From Symsagittifera roscoffensis (taxonomy: Eukaryota > Xenacoelomorpha > Acoela > Convolutidae), in NCBI RefSeq assembly GCF_963678635.1, contig NC_087069.1, positions 50,602,938-50,666,937 on the forward strand: a stretch of DNA of 64,000 nucleotides, written 5' to 3'. The translations under genes and the position numbers were made by a program. This document shows, one piece after another, positions 1 to 12,300 of this stretch (within the stretch, counting starts at the first letter, position 1; the number at the start of each line of letters is the position of its first letter). The notes under the pieces were generated by a model, which saw only the letters and a program-made list of their open reading frames with translations, was not told the origin of the DNA and made no database searches.

Positions 1-128
1 TTTTACTAGGATAAAAACAGAGCACACCCATACCTGAAAGCTTATATCATCTTTCAGCGACTTGCAAACAATCAACATCTGATATTCATTTGTATTCGAA
101 TAAAGTCTGAAAAATGCGAGAAACTAAC

Positions 129-342
129 CGGTTGTAGTACTCTTTGATTACTAAAAACATCTGGAATTTCCAATACACATTGCTCTCTTTGTTTACATCG
201 TTGTATCTGTTGTTGAAAATGGCAATCAGCAAGTTGAGCAGTAATACATTGGTGAACAACATAAAAATTGCTTTGAGTACTATGGCAAAGATGCTGTTCG
301 TTTCATCTGGACAAGATTCATAAGGCCACGCGGCTTCAGAAC
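129..342 (-). CDS. Gene A exon 12: S6 and start of TRP helix
   Basis: Acceptor ttgattag, donor gttagt; 214 bp, the same length as gene B exon 11. It encodes the outer pore (SEAAWPYESCPDE), then S6 (MLFTNVLLLNLLIAIFNN) and the TRPM signature NDVNKESNVYWKFQ. It ends in phase 2, so at least one further exon, homologous to gene B exon 12, must lie beyond the left edge. Confidence 0.92.
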
Positions 343-3300
343 CTAATCAAAATAAATGGTTGCTGTTTTAATGAAACACACAGATCAAATTTTTTATCTT
401 TCTCTCCTAAACAGACCAAGTTAAGATCCCCCAACTTATTTTGCATATCGATTTTAAACAGCTTTGCCCTGCATGTGAAATTTAAAATTGTTGTTCCGAT
501 TTTCGCAAAAAGCAGAATATTTATGCACGGTGTTTTTTTTCAGTCAATTTTCGCCGATGGAAATCATACTTTCCAACAAAAATTATTTATAACCCAATTT
601 GACTTCCTGAGTTCAAAATTAAAAAGATATTTACCTCCGAGTATTTTTTGTAAAGCTGTGGTAGTTTGAGAATTGCCAATTTGCCCATGTTTTGGACTAA
701 ATTATGCGCGCTTTGAAGAATTTATTCAAAATGCTGAGAGCGTAACGCGAACTAACTATGCGTGGCAAATTATCCCGCACTTGACAACTAAATTGAGTTG
801 TGGCTAGTTATTCAGATCGGTAGCATTATTTTCGTACGACGCAACATTTCATACTTTGATTTTGTCCAAAATTTAGGGTTTTTCAATATTTTCTTTTCCC
901 AAAAACTATTCGATATGAATTAAGGATCAGTCGGAATATTCAGGGCTTTGCCCTGATATACGAGCAGTCTTGTTTTGAGTTTAGTTCGATAAGTTGGTTA
1001 TTTTGGTTTATGCCCATTCTTACTGCGGAAGTTTCGTAAAGTTTTTTTTGACAAAGTTGATTTTTATTGAAAATTCCAATTACAATCAGAGCTTGCACTT
1101 TGGTTAATGCGTTAGCCTCTCAATGAGGAAATAATTTTATCAACTAAATCATAAGTTTAACAAAAAAACAAGAGCAGCATTCCGGTGGGCGCTTCTGAGT
1201 AACTCAGGTTGTTCCGTTTCATCTAAGTCAACTTGGTCGAAAAAACTCAGTCAGAAAAATCGCAAAACAATTCTTACGTTCTGACTTTTTAGTTTTATTT
1301 CTGGCGTGGGACACTTTAGCTTCTACAATTTTTTTTTGATATTTTTTGCATGGAAAACGAGCTATTTGGCGAGCCAATTTCACCAAAAGGAAATGCTCCA
1401 CGTCGTCACAGTTCGAAATAATGGCCAAACTTTTCCAAATCAAAATATATTTGCAATAACTTGCAGACAATTATCATGCTGGCCTGTATATGATGAATAT
1501 TTCATATGATTTTTTTGAAAAGTGTTCACTTGTGGAGACATTAATTAAACGTGTGTAATGCTCCTCCAACTGAAAAAAGCACAGCAAATCGAGGCGTGGA
1601 AAAATTTAAAAATAGGGTTTTATAATTGGATGTGAAATGATTTTTAGGCATATCACCAGACCTTTTTACAGGTTTCCTTACTACATGAACATCATTGAAA
1701 TTGGTAAATTGATGACTTTAAAGAGTGGGCAGAAATTTTAACGAGTTTCATACAAGTACATTGATATTTTCAATGGATGATTTCAATATTTATCAAAAAC
1801 ATTTCAACATTGATTCTCGAATTTGAAACAAACAAAAAAAGTATTGAGTGTAAGTCGGAACTTGAACCTTCCGTGCAGTTGTCAAAGTGTGTAGCCCCAA
1901 TTTCTTCGAAGTTGGGCTCCCCCAGCATCTCAAAGTAGGATCGGAAGAAGACCCCCCACGGGATACTGAAGGCGGGTTGAGTGATACCAGGGTAGATCAA
2001 TGACTGAACTGCAATTCCATAAGCCACCAAGTATACTAAAAACAGGTTCTATTTTTCTAATTCGGAGAATTGCAAATCAGTTTATAAAATAACATTACGA
2101 TGCAGAAAGTTCGGCTTTGTTGGTAATGGTATGGAATCAATGGACAATTTCTGTAGAGCTTTGTGACATACGTAATTGAATTAATTAAGTTTGTAATTAT
2201 GATAATTATGATGATGTAATTAAATTAAACTAAATTTTGCATAGACACGAATCTGTCGAAAATGGTAGCGATTGAACAGACGTTTATTCTTTGTTATAAA
2301 ACCAAACTCAGTGTCTTAACTTAGGTGTTTTGTTTTCATCATGAAGATCTTGATTTTTTTTCAATTCCAAGTGTTGAAATACCACAACATTTCATCCAGC
2401 GCGGAAGTTCAATTATGGCCAGGGGCGGATTTAGGGGGGGGGGCGGAGGTTGCGGACGCCCCCCCTCAGGGATTCGACCCTCTGCCGACCCAAAGGGTCC
2501 CCCCTTTGGTGCTTTTTAAGAAATCCACTTTTGGCCGACCGACCCTAAAATTTTTCTAAAGGCGCCTTAGGCGCCAATATTTACTAATTTTGAGGGGGGA
2601 GCGCGCGCCGAAAAAACGCAATTTTTTGGTCAAAATTTTCCAAAAAGTGCCGAAAAACGCCTTTTTTGACTGTTTTTTCAAAATGTTGCCTGCGGCGCAG
2701 AAAATTTGGCCAAAACGGGGACTAAAACGTGCTTAGTGAGAGCTCGAAAAATCAATTCGGTCGATCTAAAAAAAAAGGTCGACAAAATTTTCGAAAGTTT
2801 TTTGAAAATCCGCGCCCCCCCCCTCGAGAAAATCCTAGATCCGCCCCTGATTATGGCAATCTGACCTCTGAGAGATCTTCTGACCAAAAACTCGACTATT
2901 TCAGGCCTAATTCCAGTTTGACACCCATAATTTGAAAACGCTAGTTGTACATTTCTGTATATCTGTGCCTGAGACAAGGCTTGTTAAACAATTAAAGTTG
3001 ATAGAAATTGCGCACCTAACTGTTTTGACTGGCAACCTTTTTCTAAGTGTCAATTATTTGGTTTGCCCAAAATCTTTTAAAATAGTTTCAATCATAGAAA
3101 ATTCATGGTACCAAAGTTTTATTTTGGTTTCTTCGGATAAAAACTTTTCCTGATGCAAAAATTTGTCCTGATGCTCAAAAAGCAAAAACATTGCAAATAC
3201 AACGTTATCAGAGAAGTGATATCGTGTTAAATCGTTCAGCTTTGAATTAATAGCGATTATTGTCAGTTGTTGACCTCACAACTGCTCGTAACAGGACAAA

Positions 3301-6300
3301 ACCATAAAGATTTCAACTGCACTTTTTTCTAGTTTTGAAAAGTACGTGATGTTTTTAAAATGAAAAATAAAAATTAAAACATTTTGTTCAGATTTTTTAA
3401 AACATTCCAGCAACCCGGTATGTCAAGTTTATGGTAGTGTAATTAGCGTTAATTAGCTTCTAAATGAACCAAGTGAAATTCCCAACTCAATTAACAGTGC
3501 AAGCTAATGATTGTGCAATAAGTTTCCAAAACATTTCCGCTCAAGTTCTCACTACTTTCTGATGCGTAAAAGTTCAACACATCTAAAACGGCTATTTGCT
3601 TTTTGGTTTGAAGAAACATCTCAAATACGAACTTATCGAAAGCTCTAACATTTATAGAAATATTACAGTTTTTTTTTTACTAACCGAGAGCAATACAGAA
3701 GAAGAATCCGAGATCAGTGAGCATTTTGGAGATCATCACTATTTTAGGTCCCAAATAGTTGTGCAGAGAAAACACACTCGTGAAGCGAACAAAATACAGA
3801 ATTAGAGTCACCACGTAGAATTCGTGCGCCACATTGAGAAGACCTATTCATATACTTTTTATTGTTTTTGATGTTTTATGGGAGGTTTATAGAATTTTAT
3901 TTATATGCTTGAAACTTCATAGTTACGTTAAGGTACACAAAGAAAAGCAAGTGAAATGTCTGTGTCGATAATTTATTCGTAAATTATTCTCACCCCAGCT
4001 ACTGTTAGCGCGCATGACGAAGCCAGATGCAAACAAAGTCAGTGCAAGGATATCGAGAGCTTTCCATCTATAAAACAAATGGTATGTTTCTAACTGAAAT
4101 CCCAAAAATAATTGTTAATAACACATTTTAAATTAATTTATAACGCTTTTACGATTTTATTAAAAGCTGGCGAACAAGAACAGCACGAATAGAAACACCC
4201 ATTACGCAAAAGAGAAAACGACGAAGTTGATGCTTGCTAAGTGTTTGATAACTCGATCAGTGTTCACACTAGAGCACTGTTTTTCTCGGATCTCATCATT
4301 TAGTTTTTCCTAACGATTAGGCATACTTTTTCCCCTAGCGGAACACCATGGTTCAACAGTTAAGCATAGGTGAGTTGTATACCTAGTAATGAACTTCCCC
4401 AGTGGGAGGGTGATGAAATCGTTAAAAAGAACCAATTTTCTGATGAGTTTTCAAAAGTTAAATCGACTCATCTTCTCATGCACCTCAAAAAACTGGTAGT
4501 AAGAACATCTGTTTTAAGTAGATAAGTGGTGTCCTACTTTAAATTCCAGCTTTTATTTTGATTCAAATTTCTCTACATGTAAATAGTTTAAAAGTAAACA
4601 AAACTGCTCATATCAGGACAGAGCTCTGAACACTCCGACTGTCTAATAAAGTCTATGTAATAGTGTCCGATTTGAAAAATGAAATAAAAAAAAAATTTTT
4701 AAAATGCAAAAAAAAATCCATTACGGGGTCAAACTTTGCACGGGATAGGCGCACATTTGTAAGTTTGTATGTTCCTGGATTCCACAGACAAATCTTTAAG
4801 CATGTTAATATTTTGTCCGAAGAATCAAAGAAAATGAAAGAACAAAAGAAGAACAAAGGGAGCATCCTTAGTGCGGAAACCGCGTACAATTCACAAAATA
4901 CACATTGGCCTCGTGATGTCAAAATTTTATGTGTTGTTTTGAAAATCATCACCCCTTACACTACGTCAGGACGGTTTTCTAAAACGGTTTAAATCTGCGC
5001 TTACGAGTTATTAGCACGAATATTATTGCGCGTTAATTGGCCACCTTTAAATCCGATAGTTTTTCAGAAATGATCACAGGTGAAATAATTTTTCAAACTT
5101 AAGCTCAGGGCAACAGTAACTGTCGAATGAATGCTTAAAAATTGAAATCAACCATGAGCACAAATAACCCGTCCCTTTCATCAAAAAATGGAACAATAAA
5201 GAATGGCTACGCTCTGTTTGGTAGGGCCTTGTTTCGTAACCTGTTGGAATCTAGCGTCCTGCAGGTTCAGCAAAAACTCTTCTACTTTCTGATTGACTAG
5301 TTTTATATGCAGCATAAGTAATCTCCATTTAGTATTCCAAGATATATCTACTCAGAATTACAAGCGTAAATTGCTGTTGATATCAACGCTTAAATATATA
5401 ATGATAAAATGTTTTTTTCTTATCTATCTCCTTTTTAAAATAATTTTTGTCAATCTCATTTTATAAATTGAGTTACCTGTTTTCAAAGAACACAGCCAAA
5501 CGCCTTTTTGTGGAAGATTCGTATATGAAAATGATTTGTCGGATTTCCTCGAGTGCTAAAGTTAGCATCCAAAAGACGATCACGCATTCTTCTGTGCTAG
5601 GGACCTGCTTCAGACCTGGGTATGAAATGAATAGGTTAGAAGTATTTTTGAAAACACACAGCCAAAACTATAGTATACGATAATTTATATTCATTTCGGG
5701 AAAACAGTCACTTCTATGGCTAAAAAAGACCGTAATAGAATCAAAATGTATGTTGTTTCTGAAAAAAAAATTGAAATTATCTATCGAAAGTGTGTTTATA
5801 TTGATATTAATTTTTTTCGATTAAATCTTTTTACAGACCAATTTTTTGTTTTACTAATTTTTTATTAAACTTTTTAGAGGCCAATTTTTTAGTTTTTATT
5901 CACCACAATGTCTCAGGTGATGCAACGATTTTTTTTCAGAACCACGAGGACTTTCCGCATTCATTTTGAAGTGATAAAAATCAATTTTATCCTACATTTG
6001 GTAAAGTCTTCCTAAAAAAAACGAAATCTTTAAATAATCGATTATAGCCTTTCTTTTCTAAAAAATATAATCGCTTTTTGAACCTTTCAATTAATATTTT
6101 ATTTTGAAAGCATATATAGGTTTTCCACGAGGACTTTCCGCATTCATTTTGAAGTGGTTTTGATCAATTTTATTCTATATTTTTGGCACCTGTCTTTCTA
6201 AAACTACGGAAATTTTTGGGTAATCGATTATAGCCTTTCTTTTGCATAAAAAATATAAACCCTCATAGAAATTTTCAATCAATTTTGAAACCTGTAAACT

Positions 6301-9300
6301 TTTTCTGTTTTTGTTACAATTATAATCAACTTTAATCAATTATTTCATCCAATTTTCATTTTTTGAAAAAAATTTAATCCTTTTTAATCGTTTATAATCA
6401 ATTATAATCCTTTTTATTTGCCCGATTTTTCCACAACCTTCCAAGTGAGCTGCTTTAATAGGTTTTTCATAGACGTTAGCTTCAGAGCATGTTATTTGAT
6501 TTGAAATGAAAGTTTAATTTTCATGATAAAATTGTGTGCTCAGCTCAACTATAAAGACATCAACTAGAGAGATTATTTTCAGCAGCAATATAAAATCCAT
6601 GAAGTATGTAAAATATTTTTTGTGAGTACACATTTGGGCAAATTAAGAGATAATGATGATTATTACTGACATAAAAGGAATTTAGATCAACCTGTTTTTT
6701 CAAAAAGTTATGTTTGGCATTTAAATTCAAATATAATTGTCTCAAAATGTAAGTAATAATTCGCAATATTCTTTTACTTAAGCCTTAAATTGCATGCCGG
6801 TTGTTTCCAGACGGAATAAAACGAGAAAGGTAATTGACATCACCTTACCAATTTTTTGGTCTTCGGTGACCTTTTCCCAAGTTAGAACCCGCACTGACAA
6901 AAGTAGATTAGGATCAATTTTAGTATGAAAAAAGTACGCTAAATAAATTTAGATCGATTTTATTATGAAAAAAGTACGTTGATCAAATCTAATTCGATTT
7001 CAGTTTGAAAAAAAAACGAAGATTAAATAAAAAAGGTGAAGATTGATTTGGATTGATTCATAATCAATTTAAATTGGTCTTAAATCCCCACTGAAAAATT
7101 TAAGATCAATTTAAAGGCATTTTTTCCAGTCTCAATTTGTTTTTGTTTTCAAAAGAATTTAAACGGATTGAAATCAATTTAAATGGCTTTTTTTAATCAA
7201 AACTTATCAGTTTCCAATTTTTATTGCATTTAATCATTGCCTATCATTTTTCAATTTACATCCATAGCGTAATGTAACATAAAAAAAAACATTTAAAAAG
7301 ACCAAAATATCGATGAAATTTTACGATTTTTTTTTGCATATTTGAAGTTTAAAAACTGATCTGTATTGACCCTTTTCTTGATTTCCTTGCCCAAAGTCCG
7401 ATTTATCTTCATAATTTTATATGATTTAACTGCATTTTAATGAGATCAAATTTTAGTTTATTCAGACCTTTTCTTGTGTGTTATATGAGGTTTTGCAAAA
7501 TCCTATTTACATTAATTTTCTATAAATTCATTGCCTATTTTCGAGCTTATAATCTGATTTATGTAGATCATTTTATTGAATTCTGTAACATCTGGCACGA
7601 GTGTTTATAGTTTAAAAATCGAGAATAAAAAATGTCAACTACTTTTTGAACGGTATGTTTTTTTCGCCATGTGAGTTTTGGATGGATTTTAATGAGTCGG
7701 AAATTCCATCCAATTTGATTTAAATCGATTTTTTAGACGCTTAGATCGATTCAAAGTTTTCAAAAAAGATCGATTTAAATCAATTTAAAATCCAATTTAA
7801 TTCGTAAAATGTACATTGTTAATCTATTTGAGTCGATTGAAATTAATTTAAAATCAATTTAAATTGATCCAAAACCATTTTTGTCAGTGCGGTAGAGCAA
7901 AAACAATAAAATTGCAAAAAAATGCAAGTCAAAGAACGATCTTAAAATATAGTTACCCTTCAGAGTGACAACGCTGAACAAGATCAAGAACAAAAGGGTT
8001 GCGATCAAATTCAGAATGAACGTTACAATAGGTGTAGTATATAATAGTCGGCATCTGTCAAATGAGTTGATTTTCCCGGACGAATTTCCAACAGATACAG
8101 TGACTTCTTCGTTCTCCAAATAGGCAAGGAATTGATCTTGTTTTAATTTTCTGGGGCTAGATACAAATAGTCCAATGGAGTCAAATAAGCAAAAAAATAT
8201 GCTAAAACGATGAAGTTAGGCTTGTTATTTTGTTTCTTTACAATAACATTTTTACAGTAACAATTTTTTGTTAATCGTTTAAAGTTAAATACTGGATCGA
8301 AAAATTTCTTATTTTAAGGGAATTGTGATTCCTTGCCTGCCACGAATCATTATGCGATGGTGGTCCTAAGGTACGTTTTCGGTATTCATAAACAGCTGCT
8401 TTAGCGGTAGAATCGTCTGTTTTGAACCACAAGAGAGGCATTAACAAAGGCATCACAGTCACCCCTAAGATTTTCCAGAAACTATTACGATAGCTCAATT
8501 TTCCATACCAATCTTCTTGAGCTAATGTTTGGCAGCCACTCTGCGAAATAAATTCTCTACAATCGGCTTGAATAGCCAAATCGAGACAAGTTTTGTTTCC
8601 CCATCGATTGTGTTTTATCTTCAAAATAGTGTGGCAGTGGTCCACCTTGACATCGTAGCACGAATTTAGTATCCCGGCAGCTCTGAACTCATAGTTTTTT
8701 AGCATTGATTCAATTTTGAGCTGTAAACTCATATCCAGTCGAGAAACTGATGAGTTCAAAATAGTCTTACACACAAGAATCGCAAATAAGGCCGCTGATG
8801 TCTTGCATAACGTGTTTTCCCAGAAATATTCACTAGCTTCAGGTCGAATGAACAAAAGTGAATAAACAAACATTTCTATTTCTGGGTTACTATACCGAGC
8901 TGAAATTGATTCTGTGCCCTGCACTGCTTTCTCCTGTAATTGGGGCACGTAATCGATGTTGAAAGCCGTCATAATTGCTTTTCTCGTGTGGTCCGGCTTA
9001 GGAACGGCGGTTTTCCCTTCTGCTTTTTCCAAAATTTGAAGCAAAAATAATTCCGTCGTAACTTTCAATGTTTCATTGTAGATTTTTTCGAGTTTTTCTA
9101 TAGTTAGATACTCTCTGAAATTTATCATTTCGGCAAAAATTTTAGTAAACTCTAGTTTATTATCAATTAGAGTTTTCGTCAAAAGTTCATCAATATCGTT
9201 ATCACTAATATTATCACGTTCATTCATCAAAATTTGTTCCACCATGTCGTTTCGGTTCCACTTTAAGGATAGATCGAGCTGCTTTCGGGCACTCAATCCT

Positions 9301-12300
9301 CCCATTTCTAGCAGTGTTTGCAAGATTGCCCTATCAAGGTCACCTAGAAATAAAAAATCATTATGCAAATTGGGTCCTATTTTGCACGTACTTTTGAAAA
9401 AAAAGTTTAAAATTTTTGCTTTATGTTTTTGTGATATGTTAAGAAAGTTAACAGCTCTATTTAAAAATTGGCTAACTTCAATTATTTATACATGTGATAA
9501 GAAGGGTATAAAATGTGCTGTTCAAAAATTTTCTAAAACTTTTCATGGTTTTCTAATGTTGTTCTTTTTCTTAAAAGGGTCCCGGTAAAAATCAAGTGTG
9601 ACAGAGTGACCAGGACGCTAAATATACGCAAATTTATTGATTTGAAAAAAATGGACGCCGCTTGACCGTTTTCAAGATTTTTTTCTGAAGCGATATAACG
9701 CTATGACCTATTAGAAAACTTTTCATGGTTTTCTAATGTTGTTCTTTTTCTTAAAAGGGTCCCGGTAAAAATCAAGTGTGACAGAGTGACCAGGACGCTA
9801 AATATACGCAAATTTATTGATTTGAAAAAAATGGACGCCGCTTGACCGTTTTCAAGATTTTTTTCTGAAGCGATATAACGCTATGACCTTTACTGGAGCG
9901 ATATAACGCTATGCCATCATTGGAGCAAAAAATTGGAACAAAAAATTTTTAGAGGGTTTTTTTTACACTAGGGAACCTGTTTGTTTCTCGTGACCCCTCT
10001 ATCACACTTTTTCTTAAATACGTTGTTAAAATATTGCTCAAACTTTTAAAATGCTGTTACGAGATGTTTTAAAGTTTTACCAGTAGAATCGCCTTCTTCT
10101 TCTTCAAAATCATAAATTCTGATTTTGTCGATAAAATCCACTTGCAAACATTCAATTAACCAGTTCACACTCTCGTCCAGTTTTCCAGGCAAATTTTTCA
10201 GATTCAAGTCGCTTTCTGCTTTTTTCCTAACCAGACTTCGAATGTTTTCTTTTTGGTCATCTTCGGGGTATTTTTCTTTTATTTTAACCGCATAAGCCAG
10301 CACATCAGCGGCCCTCCCCGATCCATTGATTACCACACAAGGGGTGTTGTTCTTTAGAGCCTGTCTGACTGTATCAATAGTTCCTGGTCCTCCCTCGACC
10401 ATTACACAGACGATTGGAACTCGGGTTTCTAGATTGAAATGGTTACACCGTTTGTCATAAAGAGCATTGTTTTTCAAATTTTGTAGATACTCTTTTATAG
10501 ATACTTTATAGGTAAGTTACAAGAGATTACAGGAGAGGATCTGAGATTTTCTCGCGAGGCGGAGTTTTCAAAAAAGTTTAAAGTTTTGTCGACCGTTTTA
10601 GATCAACCAAATTGAATGACCCTGAACAATAACCAGAACCTATTTTAACAATGTTTTATGCGATGCAGCCACTTTTTTTGACCCTTGAAAAAAAATCAAG
10701 GGTTCAACTCTTTGGAGGGGAAGAAGACAAATCTCCTAAAGAGAAGGGAGACATCCGCCACACCCCTCTTCCTTATTACACTCCTGGTAGAGTAGGTCTC
10801 AAAAAAGTTGCAACTAAAAATGCAAACTAAAAGCAAAGAGGTCGTTTTGTACCACACGGATTTATTCAGATTTAAGTTTTTGAAATGAAAAAAGAATGTG
10901 TTTTGTTTGAAATTTTATAACAAAGTCACTAATTTAGGACTGATTATCGTTTTTTTGACATGCATTCAAATAGGAAACCTGGATTTTTTCACCTGTATCC
11001 GTAGCACTCCTCTTCTTGACTCCATTTTGTTTCTCAGAGCACAATTTTTTCTCAAGTTTGCCTCTCAACACCTGTTCTTTACCAAACTCACCGACTGATC
11101 CGTCGTCCACCAAAATGAAGTGAGTATGGTTGGGATCAAGACCCACACCCTAAATTACGGTTTTTCTTATATTAACTTCTATTTGGACTACATTAGTGTA
11201 GAAAACGAGCCTGGACTACGTTAGAAAACGAGCCTGGACTAAGTTAGAAAACTAAAATTATGGTTTTTGTCATTGTAGAATCATATTAATATCACAAGCA
11301 AGTCAGAAGTCAAGTCATCAAAACTTAAGAGGAGAAAAAAAACTTCTTGCTACTTCGTTCAAATTATAACCTTTTTTGGCAATCTAAGAGCTTATCAAAC
11401 AATGCTTATCAAACAATGCTTATCAAACAATGCTTATCAAACAAGGCTTATCAAACAATGCTTATCAAACAGTGCTTATCAAACAATGCTTATCGAACAA
11501 TGCTTATTAAGCCATTCCATGATACCGAAAACATAATTATCATACAAGTCCGTACAACTCCTTTGAATAAAAAAATGTTGAAAATCACATGATAATTACT
11601 TTTTTTACAATGCATATCATTTATGTTTTGTCTGGCTATCAGCACTGGTATAAAATTCTTGTGGATATACTTTAAGTTCATGGAATGCCTATGGAAAGCC
11701 TATGGAAAACCTATAATGACTATGGACTGCCGGATGCAAAATCCAAGATTCATTGATATTTGGCCTACATTCGATTACCTTATGAAAATATTTTTTATGA
11801 ACTGATTATGCAACACAAGTGAATTTGTGCAAAATCAAAAGTGTCTCCCAGCTATGAAAACTGTATGAACATCAATTTTCAATCAATCAAAACTACCTTG
11901 TATTTGGCGCGGCATTTTATGTTTGTCCCTTAAAAAATAGGACTACTTTTATATCAAAGAATGCCTGAATGTTCTGACTGCCATCTATAGTCGATCACAA
12001 GCCTTTTGAATAAAAGAAATTTTATAAAAACTTCTTGGTTAAAAGATATTTTATAAAATGTTAATAAGATTATCATTATATTATCAATACTCGCACAGAT
12101 AATCTGCATTTGGTTACTCTGAGATACCTTTTTTAAGTTTTACGCAGAATTATATTTGAAAACCAAGTTTTTTGGACCGGGTCGACCTCCGTACGAAACA
12201 AAAGCTTGTCATACAGTTCAACTATTGGAGTTTTTTTTTTTTTAAATGATTATAATACAATTTACATCTATGAAAAAAGAATGAAATAAGAACTAATTTA

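Noticed and set aside
1306-1509. Small ORFs on both strands near 1.3-1.5 kb
   Set aside because: They lie within an AT-rich intron of gene A, lack splice context and conserved motifs, and are within chance length.
2325-2977. Gly-rich and Arg-rich ORFs on both strands
   Set aside because: These are read-throughs of the hAT-like element at 2,420-2,849 and its G-runs.
4653-4992. Overlapping ORFs of about 100 codons on both strands
   Set aside because: They fall on a short MITE nested in a HINE-like copy, are low complexity and have a repeat counterpart at 49,838; not a gene.
11388-11512. Regular short direct repeats resembling a CRISPR array
   Set aside because: The 14-bp units are contiguous with no spacers and lie in an animal gene intron; this is a minisatellite.
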